From: Pelargonium nanum
Lineage: Eukaryota > Streptophyta > Magnoliopsida > Geraniales > Geraniaceae
Assembly: GCA_036897485.1 (NCBI GenBank)
Contig: JAYMTF010001106.1
Span: forward strand, 1-26,295
DNA: 26,295 bases
Reading direction: 5' to 3'
In this document: piece by piece, positions 1 through 10,099 of the stretch
Layout: each line of letters begins with the position of its first letter
Position numbering within the stretch: the stretch's first letter is position 1
Notes under the pieces: model-generated
The model's database searches: none
Told to the model about the DNA's origin: nothing
What the model saw: only the letters and a program-made list of their open reading frames with translations
Made by a program: the position numbers and the translations under genes

Positions 1-325
1 GAGACGTCCCCCTGTTGGGTAGCTCAACTTAAAAAAAAAAAAAAAAAAAAGTGACGACAAATTCACATTATTCACTGTGGGATACAGTTCAGACCGGATA
101 AAAAGATCCTGCACGTGGACCAAGAAGGAAGGTAACAAAGACGGGGTTAATAGGCTCAAACATAACCAGATCTGATATCATATTAAACTTGAACATACGA
201 CAGAAGTGGAGAGTGGGGGATGTTGGTGGGTGACTATTTGGAAGTGGAAATTAAAAAAGTAGAAAGGTGAAAGTTACATAGCGTAGAAAATGACATGCAT
301 GTATGTATTTAAAGAGGACATTAAT

Positions 326-387
326 TGGGCTGTTGGGCCCATCATAACAGTACTTTAAAGATGGGCCATGACCATATCGCACTGGCC
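326..387. promoter_or_regulatory. Cluster of site II (TGGGCY) promoter motifs
   Basis: TGGGCT at 326, the palindrome TGGGCCCA at 334-341, TGGGCC at 362 and GGCCCG at 383 fall within about 60 bases. Clustered TGGGCY boxes (site II, bound by TCP factors) are typical of promoters of plant housekeeping genes. The LOG start codon is about 1.4 kb away, so the cluster may serve a leftward gene outside the window. The motif cluster is seen; its function is inferred. Confidence 0.4.
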
Positions 388-670
388 CGTAACGCCTATC
401 TTCTTCGTACCACTACTTCATGTACTCTCTCAAAGTACAATCACAGTGGTCACCATTTCATTTTATTAGTCAAATTAAATTACTATTAACTATTATCTCC
501 ACAAACAGAAAGGACTGTTAATAAAAACAAAGGTCCATTCCACATTATTGCACAAACAATTATTTGATTGTGTATCGTAACAGATCTTCTGTGGGTTATG
601 TTCTGGGTCAGATTAGAATGTAGGTTTTCAATATATCAACAACTTCTTTGTATCATTTTCATTTATAAAA

Positions 671-850
671 ATTGATGAAGAATGTTATTTTACGTTCTAT
701 GTGAAATAAGCCTTTGTAGTTTGTTCGGGAACTCTATTCCGACTTTTGCAGCTTCCTTTGCAACGTTCGATGTAAAATTAATAAAGAATGTGTTATTTTA
801 CGTGTAAGAGCTTGTTAGGAAACTCTATTCTAACTTTTGCTGATTCATTT
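671..850 (+). repeat. Imperfect direct repeat, two units of about 70-85 bp
   Basis: The segment from about 677 to 757 recurs in diverged form at about 783-850. Shared blocks include AAGAATG(TG)TTATTTTACGT, then a G-rich stretch, AACTCTATTC and ACTTTTGC, in the same order. This looks like an old local duplication or the remains of a subterminally repetitive transposon. Confidence 0.5.
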
Positions 851-1732
851 TGATAACGTGACAAATGATATAGAGAAGACCCACATGACAAAAATTGTTT
901 GGCTAGTTTATAGACCAACATCAAACCTTTTGTCAATTATCTCCTGCAGAACTCCTGTGAGAGCTCATTTTACACGGGAGAAAAATGTTTCATGTTGAAT
1001 GCAAAAGGAAGAGAGATAAACTAATGATCTCTCATATATTCTTATTGTTTCCTTATGAAATTACTCATGCATTTGTCATCTCGTTTAAATTTACTGTCGC
1101 CCCACTATACAAACTCAAATGAGTTTGTGAGAGCGGAGAGACCTTAGATCCAATCCCTTAGAGAATAGAAGTTTCGACTACGAATCGACCTAAATTTCAG
1201 GTTTAGGTGTAAAAGAGAGACGGAGATAAGAAATATAGAAAACAACGAATGGAAACTAAATGGACATTAAGAGAATGATAGACTTGTCACATTATGAGTG
1301 AGTTATAAAATGGATATGAATCAAACAAGTAAATATTATACAAAATTATTATGCATTGAAATTGATGATATATTATTTTGTCCGTTTTAAACTGTGTATT
1401 TTTCTTACATAGGAAAATAGTAGTCCCAACTCCCAAATGAGCATATTTTGTTCTTTTCATTAAGTTAATCATACATATAACTTAAATAATTAGTTAAAAG
1501 TTAAAACCAGTTGATGTTTGTTACAACAAAATAACCAAGGATGACATTTAGGAGGAGATGGAGATGGAGATGGGCTGTTGTTGGTTGAGCTTGTGTGCAA
1601 CAACAAGTACTAGTTTCAGTAGACAAAAGTAGCTTGTTTTTGTGTTTTGGGCAATGCCATTAATTGGTGTCTTAAAAGCAACTCTACTACAATAGTTCTA
1701 GTGTCTGCTTCCCTTCAAACACAATCTTGCTA

Positions 1733-1775
1733 ATCTCTCTCTCTCACACTCACTCACACACACACTTGTTCTCTT
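1733..1775 (+). repeat. CT and AC microsatellite in the LOG 5' leader
   Basis: A (TC)n run at about 1735-1745 passes into CACT and (CA)n repeats up to about 1766, ending some 20 bases before the LOG start codon. Pyrimidine-rich CT runs are common in plant 5' UTRs and core promoters (Y patches). A clear TATA box was not identified. Confidence 0.5.
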
Positions 1776-1796
1776 TTCACACATCTTCTTAGAAAA

Positions 1797-3646
1797 ATGG
1801 AACCACAACAAGAAACCATACTATCATCAGCAACAACAACAACAACAACAATTGATGAGAACAAAGTAGGTGATGAACAAGACATTAACACTACTCATGA
1901 AAACAGAAGAACAAGGTTCAAAACAGTATGTGTCTTCTGTGGAAGCAGAGCTGGATACAACTCATCTTTTGCTGATGCAGCTCTTCAGCTTGCCAAATTG
2001 CTAGTAATTAATCAAACTCTAGCTAAACAACTAATTTATGTCATGTACTATAAAACTTCATTTTTAGTAGATTTTTCCATTGCATGATTAATCTTGGAAT
2101 GGGTTTATGTGTATATGCAGGTGGACAAGAAGATTGATTTGGTTTATGGTGGAGGAAGTGTTGGCCTAATGGGTTTGATCTCACAAGCTGTGTTTAATGG
2201 AGGTTGCCATGTTCTTGGGTATGTTCTTGTTTATGTTGCTTTAAATTCTTGCAGTGGCGGAGCTGGAGGTGGGTTGTAGTAGACAGTTGCTCATGTCATC
2301 TCTCGGAACTCCATTAAATATTAAAGTAAATTCTTGAATTTTTCAATGAACATTCCAGTTCAACTGTTATATGCCTCTCGCGCGTGGAGATCTTAGGTTT
2401 CATGTATTCTAGCTCTGCTACTGAATTCATGTACTTATATTTTAATAAATTTACTCATGATCTAATACTACTTGAACTTGTGTTGTTAATTTTGTTTAGA
2501 GTGATTCCAAAGGCACTGTTGTCTCATGAGGTACTGTTACATGTCAATGTCTCCTAATTTGTATAATGTTTGCTAAGTAATTTCTTGAAGATAATATATT
2601 TAAATAAACTTGCAGATATCAGGAGAAACCATAGGAGAATTGAAAACAGTTAAAGACATGCACCAAAGGAAATCAGAAATGTCCAAACATGCTGATGCAT
2701 TTATTGCACTTCCTGGTAATTTTACATGTGTTTCATGTTTTTTTTCTTCTTTTTTCTGTTCTTCTCCAACCTAATAATAAACTACAGAAACAACATCCTT
2801 AACATATACATCTTGATTCAATATTTATTTGTTTACCTTTAAGGTGGCTATGGAACTATGGAAGAACTTTTAGAGACAATAACCTGGTCTCAGCTGGGAA
2901 TCCATGAAAAACCTGTAAGATTTAAACTTCTTTTTTTCCCTTCATTTCTTGATAATCAAACTTCATTATCGTATAGGACAACTATCTATTCCGTGTACAG
3001 AATTATTTGTTGAAACTCAGTCATTCTTAAGCAACGAGGTGTCATTCTCTTGACTCACTCTTAATTCATAAAGAATCCCGACCATTAAAATATGATAGTC
3101 AATCGCCAAAATATTGGCTCATGAGATGTCACGTCGTCTACATGGAAAAACACATGTGAAAACAATACATTTGATTTGTTTTAATAATGTTATTACCTTA
3201 ATAATGTGACAGGTGGGGTTGTTAAATGTAGAAGGGTACTACAACAGCTTGCTTACCTTGTTAGACAAAGGAGTGGAAGAAGGTTTTATAGAAGCTTCAG
3301 CAAGGCATATTCTGATTTCAGCAAATACAGCTGAAGAGCTCATCAAGAAAATGGAGGTATATATCTTTATACATTAATAGCTAATGCTCAGGGGAGGCAT
3401 TTAAATTTTTTTTTTTTTCATTTTAATGCTGAAAAGGGAAACAAGTATAGTATCATTTTTATTATTGTTTTAGTTATAGTATATATTATTGGTTGCAGAA
3501 TTATTGGAGAAGATGGATAAGGGAATAAAAACAAAAAGGGAAAGCAATGATTTTGAAATTGATTTTTGGTTGTATATATATTGCAGGAATATACACCAGT
3601 TCATGACAGAGTTGCATCCAGACAAAGTTGGGAAGTTGAACATTAA
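1797..3646 (+). CDS. LOG: Cytokinin riboside 5'-monophosphate phosphoribohydrolase (LOG family)
   Basis: LOG enzymes cleave cytokinin riboside monophosphates to free active cytokinin plus ribose 5-phosphate, in cytosol and nucleus. Seven exons join in frame: 1797-2003, 2121-2218, 2500-2530, 2616-2715, 2844-2914, 3213-3356 and 3587-3646, giving 236 aa; every intron is GT-AG. Seen motifs: VCVFCGS near residue 44, [13 protein letters not shown] near 75-87, MHQRKSEM at 127-134 and the signature PGGYGTMEE at 145-153, which binds the phosphate and carries catalytic residues. The first about 40 residues are a non-conserved acidic extension with a six-threonine run from a CAA/ACA repeat; most LOG proteins start closer to the CVFCGS motif. 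The short C-terminus (...SWEVEH) resembles the LOG5/LOG7 style, but the exact paralogue cannot be fixed. Intron 2 holds a hAT-like MITE. The start is the first ATG after a pyrimidine-rich leader. Confidence 0.95.
2252..2423. mobile_element. hAT-like MITE in LOG intron 2
   Basis: A 172-bp segment begins CAGTGGCGGAGCTGGA and ends with the inverted, slightly diverged TCTAGCTCTGCTACTG (13 of 16 match). It is flanked by AATTCTTG (2244-2251) and AATTCATG (2424-2431), an 8-bp target duplication with one mismatch. The CAGNGG terminus and 8-bp duplication are hAT hallmarks. It has no coding capacity, so it is a non-autonomous element lying wholly within the intron. Confidence 0.75.
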
Positions 3647-3649
3647 GAA

Positions 3650-5250
3650 GAGAACGTGTTTAGATCTCAATGACCTATAAAATATAGCTGATGATCTCCC
3701 ACAAATTAGTGAGGGAAATCCTAGTATCCTAAATATTTATGATTATGTTGCTTGTTTTGGACATTAATTTAGAATGTGTGATTGAGTTGAGTTGGATTTT
3801 TATCAATTAAAGCTATTTGATTGGTTGGTGATTTTAATATTGTTAAGGAAATTTATAAACAAGATAATGTGAAGTGTGTCATCACTTGACATACTAGTTG
3901 GGTCATCCTCCTATATTTGCTTAAAATTTAAGGTTATACATAAATGTGACATGATATCAAAGCAGGTTTTGATCTTGGTCGTGGCTTGAAAGGTGACACA
4001 AAATGTCTTTACCTACATGTGAGGGCATTGTCCATTTAAAAGTCCTTCGATTGTGCACAGTGGTGACTAAAGTCCCACAATGGGGGAGTGTCAACCGACT
4101 GTGCATGGTGATAACTGAAGTCTCACATCAATAACATGCATACATGCTGCGGCTCACGTGTGGAAGAATATAATACTGAAAGTCAAATCACACAAACACT
4201 AACAAAATTAGAGTCCCAGTGGATTGACATGGTGAACACATGTATGAGTACGAGGATTGAGAGGAATGAGGAATTAGGTTGTTGATGTTTGTGTTTTTGG
4301 AGGGTAGGAATTTTGTCCACTTGCTTTTAAAGTTTTGCAGTGTGGGGGCAAATTGTATATTAGATTCTCAAGTGTGGATTGGAGCTTTGGGGTCCATAAT
4401 TGACACTTTTGTTTCTTACTCAAACTCTAGTATTGGATGCATGATTATCACATTTAAGAAGTCAAGAAACAGAAAATGAGAATTGGCAAGTCTATCATGC
4501 AAAGCTGCACATCAGCTCCAAGAGCAACACTTGATCCTGATCACCAAAGTCAGTAAGCAAATACAGTAATTAGTTGGATTTGCATGTGGATTAGCACACA
4601 TATGAGTCTCCATATCTTAAAACACTTATAAAATTCAACACCGTTAATGAAGTATATAGTAGTATAGTTGTGCAAGAAGATGAGAGGACCAAGATTAACT
4701 AGTGCACACATGCCTACAGGAAAAGTACTGACCTTCATTTTAGGCACAGCCTATCTACTAGCTACCCAAGTCAAAACTTCCATCATTACACACTTTGGTA
4801 TAAAACGAACACTCGTTGGGGCAGGCCGTTTAAGACGTTTGATCCCCTCGAAGCTTCAGGTTCTGTAAAGAATATTTGTCATTCATTTCCAAGTTTTCTT
4901 CCCTTGTACGCTACATTATTAGGTTCAACAAGTCATCCGTGGCAAAAGTATGGATGATCCCAATAGCTAATGAAAACCTTGTGTGCGCAACAGGATCCAC
5001 ACACTCACAACAATGAGTCATGTCATGCTCAATTGACCACAGTACTACTGTTTCTTTGCAATATTCTCTACAAAAATGTGAGACCTAATATTTTCCGTTG
5101 ACAACGACTCTGCGCAATAGAGGCGGCTTCAACCAAAAGGCACAATTGGAATACCCCTATCCTTGTCTATGTCAGGAAATATATACAAAGTAACATTCGA
5201 GTACCAAAAGGCACTTCTTTAGTACATAAAGAAGAAGATGAAGAAAAGCA
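3650..5250. other. Intergenic region between LOG and the minus-strand gene
   Basis: Both neighbouring genes end into this spacer (convergent). It holds the LOG 3' UTR, a decayed LTR-like relic around 3940-4200 and otherwise AT-rich sequence. Short open frames at 4279-4479 and 4668-4868 have no recognisable domain and no splice context, and look like chance. Confidence 0.6.
3940..4200 (+). mobile_element. Decayed LTR-retrotransposon-like relic
   Basis: TGATATCAAAGC at 3952-3963 resembles the initiator-tRNA primer-binding site (TGGTATCAGAGC) of plant LTR elements. It is followed by non-coding sequence with an internal diverged direct repeat (about 4048-4079 and 4096-4127, sharing CGA.TGTGCA, GGTG and ACT.AAGTC.CACA). 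No coding domain and no clear LTR pair remain, so this is an old broken fossil and the family cannot be assigned. Confidence 0.35.
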
Positions 5251-5254
5251 CTTA

Positions 5255-8200
5255 TCATATGAGGCTAAATTGCTGTTCCTGGTCGCCACTAGTATATTTC
5301 TCCTTGAAGGTTTCGCCTTCCATGTTCTTTGGGACATCGCCTGATTTGAAGTAGTTCATATCCACAAGGAATTGGTTATCTGATGCATGACCAAGGATTT
5401 CACCATCCTCCACCGTAATAAGACTACATTGCTCGCTACTTGGACAACCGTCTTCTACTTCTTCAACAACATAAGCCTGTGCATTTGATTCTGGCATGTC
5501 ACCCAACAGGGTTTCAAGAGGAGACTTGGTAGTAAAACTTTCCTGAGAAATAAATTTCACATCCAGGATTGGAGATTCAAAGTCTACCATGGAAGGAGCT
5601 TGTGAAAATTTGATAACACTCTGCAGAATGTCTTTGTCTGACCCTTCAGTGACTTCCTTATCAGTGCAATGAATGGAACCCACATCATCATCATTGTTAA
5701 TATCAGAGCTAACATCTTCCTGATGTTGGAGGATCTGGTTAGGGACATCTGTTTCATTTGGAATCAGGCCAATGCTTATTGCATTGCTAACAGCTGCATC
5801 CTCGATATTGATGCCAGCAAGTTCAGTTATTTCAAAACGTGCATCAGGAAAATTGCCTTCTCCATCCTCATCATGCTGGCGTTGCATATGGACTCCATCA
5901 GCCACTGAGCAGTCAACGTTATGAGATGCAGTCACATTCCCTTCGCTCTCTAACGAAGTATTGGATGCACATGAACCTGTACTTTTTGCACAATTTGTAC
6001 TTTCAATTTCCTCAAAACAGACTGGAGAAACAATTATTCCTATGCAATCTGTTCCATCACTCTTATCAAAACAACCTGATGAATCCCTAGCAGTTTCACA
6101 CTGAACATGGGAAACTTTGTCAGCACTACCATCTGCTCCATCTTCACTTGAAAATTCAGGGGCCTTAATCGCAAGAGTTTGTGTATAATTGGCAGGTTGA
6201 ATTGAAGTCGACGATAAGAATCCAATAAGTGCAGACGCTAAAGCATCGTCAATAGATGAAGTTTGCTTCGGTTTATCTTTTGGAGAATCCGAGGCTGGTT
6301 CTGGTGCATTTTCTTCTTCAGAATCAACATTGCAAGATTCAGGATCTGTGACAGGCTCTGATGCATGATTTTCTTCCTCATCATCACCATTGCAAAATTC
6401 AGGAGCAGTGACTACAAGACCTGGGAGCAAATGAACATCAGGCATGTCATCAGGAAGGACAGATAGCTCCAAAGGAATATCTTTCTCTTCTGATTCAAAT
6501 GTTCCAGATTTCATATAACTGCTATTTAAGTTGGAGTCTGAGTCATTGCAAGAAAACTCAGGAGCAAAAAATCTTGAGCACAATCCAGAATTTTCGGTTC
6601 TCTTAGTGAGTACCTCGAGTTGCTCCTCCAATCGCTGAAGCCTTTTCTCAATGCCACTTATTGGCTTTAACATGTTTTCTTGAAACTTGAAACATAGTTC
6701 CTCTATTTTACCCACACGAGAAACTAGCTGATCTAACACGATTTCAATGCGATCTTTCAAAGGAAAATCAGGCTTATTCTGTGCACTAGGAAATTGTGAA
6801 GGACTCTGTATCTGAGCTGGTCCAACAGCGGCAGTACTAACTTCCTGTGACCTCACTTGTTGATCATTTGTCCAAGGTTTTCCATCCTGCTGTAGTTTAG
6901 CTGTGGTATGAGTAATATCAACTGCATTGGATTTCTCATCCTGCTGCATCTTAGTCCCAACCTGGGTTGTTGAATCACTTGCCTCTGACCTGAACTCCGA
7001 AACTCTCAGTTTTTCTCTCATGTTCCACGTTTGTTGGTCATGAATTCCACCAACACTCCTTGTTTTGGATAACTGCATGAGGGTGGGCATAAACATGGCC
7101 ATAAGCGAACTTCCAGCTGAGTTCACTGGACCAACTTGGTTTTCAGAATCAGCTGGATCAACAGGATCAGCAAACACATAAATTTCGTCTATGTAAACAC
7201 AACCCATAGTCTGAAGTGAGAGCAGACGAAGCGTAAGGGATGCGCAGGGATCTGCATCAGCAATCTCTGCTGTAGCCTCGTAAAATTCCTGAAAATTTAA
7301 CTTAATCAGCAGATTGTATATGAAAAAAACCTACAAGGCTACAATAGAATTAAAGTTAACTATAACTTCAACACCTATCCCATTTCTCATATTTTTGCAC
7401 ATTATGTTCTATCCCCCAATGCAATCAATTATAATAAGACCTAGTGAGCACTGAGCAGCCTCAGGTCTTAAGCCCAGCAGTATATCTTGACTAGATTTGG
7501 CAAACCAGACATGAAAATAAGCTTAAAAGGCCCTTATTAGTTTAAGGGCACTTTGTTGCTTGCAGCATCATCATTATCATTTTGGCTTAGAAGTTAGAAG
7601 TCACTCTACTTAACCCAACTGAAAATGAAGACTACAGTTGAATCAGTATTTTGATCAGTTGCACTCTTTAAACAAATGGATCAGACACTTGATCCATTAT
7701 AGTTGATCCATTTTAGTCCTTTTCATGGCAAAGGTATATAGAATTTTATTCAGTGAAGGGCAACGGTGAGGTAACACATCCGCAACTCATATGTTGGAAT
7801 TACAACAAAGTGATGGATAGCATCAGCAATATAAATAGAGAAGATATAGAGCTTTACTTGAGGAAAAATACTAAATACCTGTGTACTTCTCCCCGGGTTG
7901 GTATCAGTCTTTGATGGCAAAGAAACCCTTCTGTTGTCAACCTGGGGTGTGTCAAGAGCTTTAACATCAATCCACTCATCTTCACTGGTGCTCAAATTGC
8001 TATCACTTTTTGAGTTTCCTTCAGCCGGGTCTCCAGAAGATCCTTTCAGTTGTGGAGAAACAGCCTCTTCAGAATCTTTAGCAGCAATGCCACAGCGAAC
8101 AGTACAAAGATATTCATTGGTACTGTGTTGTTTAGGTGCATAATATATCTCATAAACCCTTGCGGAACTTCGAACATACACCTGCCGGATCTCATGTTTC

Positions 8201-9989
8201 TGTGTGAAACTAACTGCAGTGCATGAAGTTCTTGATCAATGAATTAAAGAGAGACTATAAAAGGCTAAAAATTGATTCTAGTTCTGCTTCAACACAAAGG
8301 AGATTGAACGAAGTCAATGAACATTTGGAAAACAATGAATTATGTGTGAGAGCAAAGGTGGCAAGAAGTAAAAACAATGAGAGAACAGAGAGTGAGAAAG
8401 TTGAATCATCATCATTGAGCAGTTGGGCGGCAATGAGTAAGTTTCAAACATTTAAATGTATCTCCCAAACACAGTAAACCAAATACAAAAACATAAACAT
8501 TTCCAAGGAATTTGGTAATAATCCATTATATAATAAACAATCAAGTGAAAACTAATAACCCCAGAACATATGAGAACATTGCTTACAAATGCAAACAGCT
8601 ATTTTGTTCGTATCCACAAGAAGGCTATTCAACTTTTAATAAAACATAGTAAATGTTCCGTGCTCAAGCATAGGACATAAAAGGCTTAGTAATATTTGTG
8701 ACAAAGATTTACTTCTATAAAAGACAGCTTTTGCTGTTTGAGGACTGTTTAAACAGAAATTACTAACATGTTACATATACAGAGTAATATATATCAGAAG
8801 AAGAAATTGCATTAAAATGAGCATATGGCCTCATGTAGGATACTACAATACTCGTATGAGCTGTGAATACATAATTGGTGCCAATACATCGAAAACAGAT
8901 GTTGATGTCGGGATCAAGTTACACACTTTTCACACAGCACAATCATACAACACAAGTAACAAAATCTATATGCAAGCTATATAGTGTAGCTATACACAAA
9001 TTGACACCGGAAAAGAGAAATCCAGCATTTCTAATGGCAAACTTAAGTTCAGGATGGAATCAACGAAAATAATTTTTGTTATTGAGAATTAAGAAATAGG
9101 GTTAATGTTATAGTTGACCCTCCAGCCATAAACGCATATCATACTTGATCTTCCAAGTTCCAACTAATTTTTAATTCACAATTGATACTTGTACTATTCG
9201 ATCTCATCACTAATGCCCAAAAATACTTTTGTAACTCTTTTTCTTCTCAAAATTTGCACATACTTAAACTTCTGTTAATTAGTGCATGTGCAAATATGAA
9301 ACTAAATAAAAATTAAATTGCAGACTTTGTTACACTATATCATGAGATCGAATAGTAAAATGATCGATAATGATTTAACAATTACAGACACAGTAACAAG
9401 TATCATTTGAAACTTTAACCCTAGAAACTAAAATCAGATTTTCCATCACTCTGAACCAATCAAACTTGATCCCTAACTAAGCTAAGTTTAATTTTTCATG
9501 TTTTACCCTGAAACACAATGATCCCTATAAAATTATATTTCCAATTTCTATCATCAGTTTGCTCTTATGAAGTATTGTCGTCAATCAAACAGAAACTTGA
9601 ATCCATATATACATATCCAACTTTCACCATTGAAAACAAATCACTGGGACTTTGATTGAATAATCTGAGCATGGAAAGGTTCCACTAAAAGATTCAAAAT
9701 AGACCGAGCTAGAATTTTATTTTCTCAAGACGAAAAAAAAATCCAGTGAGAAACAAACGAGAAAGAAGTGAATCCGCAGGAACTTACGAGTGACCTCGCA
9801 AGGGGATGAATCCGAAGAAGGAGGGCTGAGAATAAGAGGAGATCTGGAGATGGAAGAGACGGCGGTTTGCTCATCGTCAATCGGAGAAATTGAGGACTCG
9901 AAGGTCACCGTGTCGGCGAGAGAGCCTCCCGAGACGGTCCAGTTGGTGGCGGAACTGCATGAACTAGCATTGGCGTTGTTTGATTCCAT
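5255..9989 (-). CDS. Uncharacterised acidic plant protein with central coiled coil
   Basis: Three exons, read on the minus strand, join in frame: 9989-9788, 8213-7879 and 7288-5255, encoding 856 aa. No function is recognised. Residues about 1-67 are Ser-rich and disordered-looking. Residues 68-215, spanning both exon junctions, look folded, with QKHEIRQVYVRSSARVYEIY, YLCTVRCGIA and LTLRLLSLQTMGCVYIDEIY followed by VFADP. The alternating hydrophobic pattern suggests a beta-sandwich, perhaps galactose-binding-like, which is a guess. Residues about 355-409 form a heptad-patterned coiled coil (RIEIVLDQLVSRVGKIEEL, then IEKRLQRLEEQLEVLTKR). The rest is acidic and low-complexity, with a recurring APEF/PES-C-N-D-EEE motif. 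An in-frame upstream ATG at 10079 would add 30 residues including a PNPNPNP run; the ATG at 9989 is preferred because it begins a typical Ser/Asn-rich start. Probably a conserved plant protein of unknown role, possibly nuclear or a scaffold. Confidence 0.85.
7289..7878 (-). other. Intron 2 of the acidic coiled-coil gene
   Basis: The intron is 590 bp, with a GT donor (complement of AC at 7877-7878) and an AG acceptor just before 7288. It contains a small inverted repeat near 7675-7700 (AATGGATCA, spacer, TGATCCATT, then another TTGATCCATT copy). Nothing else is recognised. Confidence 0.7.
8214..9787 (-). other. Intron 1 of the acidic coiled-coil gene
   Basis: The intron is about 1.57 kb, with a GTAAGT donor after ...CCTGCGAGGTCACTC and a CTGCAG acceptor before the TTAGTTTC exon start. 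It contains a MITE-like element at 9099-9423 and an 84-codon plus-strand open frame at 8223-8477 of unknown meaning. The remainder is AT-rich and unremarkable. Confidence 0.7.
9099..9423. mobile_element. MITE with GGGTTAA ends and TA target site
   Basis: About 325 bp begin with (TA)GGGTTAA and end with TTAACCC(TA). Inside are a perfect 15-bp inverted repeat, ACTATTCGATCTCAT at 9193-9207 and its complement at 9342-9356, and a further inverted pair, GATACTTGT and ACAAGTATC. There is no coding capacity. The terminal and subterminal inverted arms with a possible TA duplication fit a small non-autonomous DNA transposon; the superfamily is not certain. Confidence 0.55.
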
Positions 9990-10001
9990 GGTTATGTGAT
10001 C

Positions 10002-10022
10002 TGGGTTTGGGTTTGGGTTTGG
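10002..10022 (+). repeat. Telomere-like (GGGTTT)n short repeat
   Basis: Three and a half GGGTTT units lie just upstream of the preferred ATG of the minus-strand gene, reading AAACCC on the transcript strand. Telo-box-like AAACCC motifs are common in plant promoters and leaders. If the upstream ATG is used, the repeat encodes Pro-Asn repeats. Confidence 0.5.
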
Positions 10023-10099
10023 TTGCATCAACTGATTGGCACTGTTTCTGGAGAATAAGAGTGTGGTACCAAATCGCAATTCACAACAGTTTTGGGAAG

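Larger units (their letters stand above)
1..1290. other. Intergenic region left of LOG
   Basis: No coding region is supported here. A run of about 20 A lies at 31-50. A cluster of TGGGCY motifs at 326-387 and an imperfect direct repeat at 671-850 are listed separately. A short perfect inverted repeat, ACAAACTCA-aa-TGAGTTTGT, lies near 1110-1129. Reading frames are short and lack codon structure. The left part may be the promoter of a gene lying outside the window. Confidence 0.6.

Noticed and set aside
3499-3680. Earlier acceptor (GGTTGCAG at 3491-3498) for the last LOG exon
   Set aside because: Splicing there would give NYWRRWIRE then a stop, with no family resemblance; the acceptor before 3587 gives [19 protein letters not shown], which fits LOG proteins.
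9990-10079. Upstream in-frame ATG at 10079 as the start of the acidic coiled-coil protein
   Set aside because: The 30 added residues are encoded largely by a GGGTTT-type repeat and look like leader sequence; the ATG at 9989 was preferred, although the longer form cannot be excluded.
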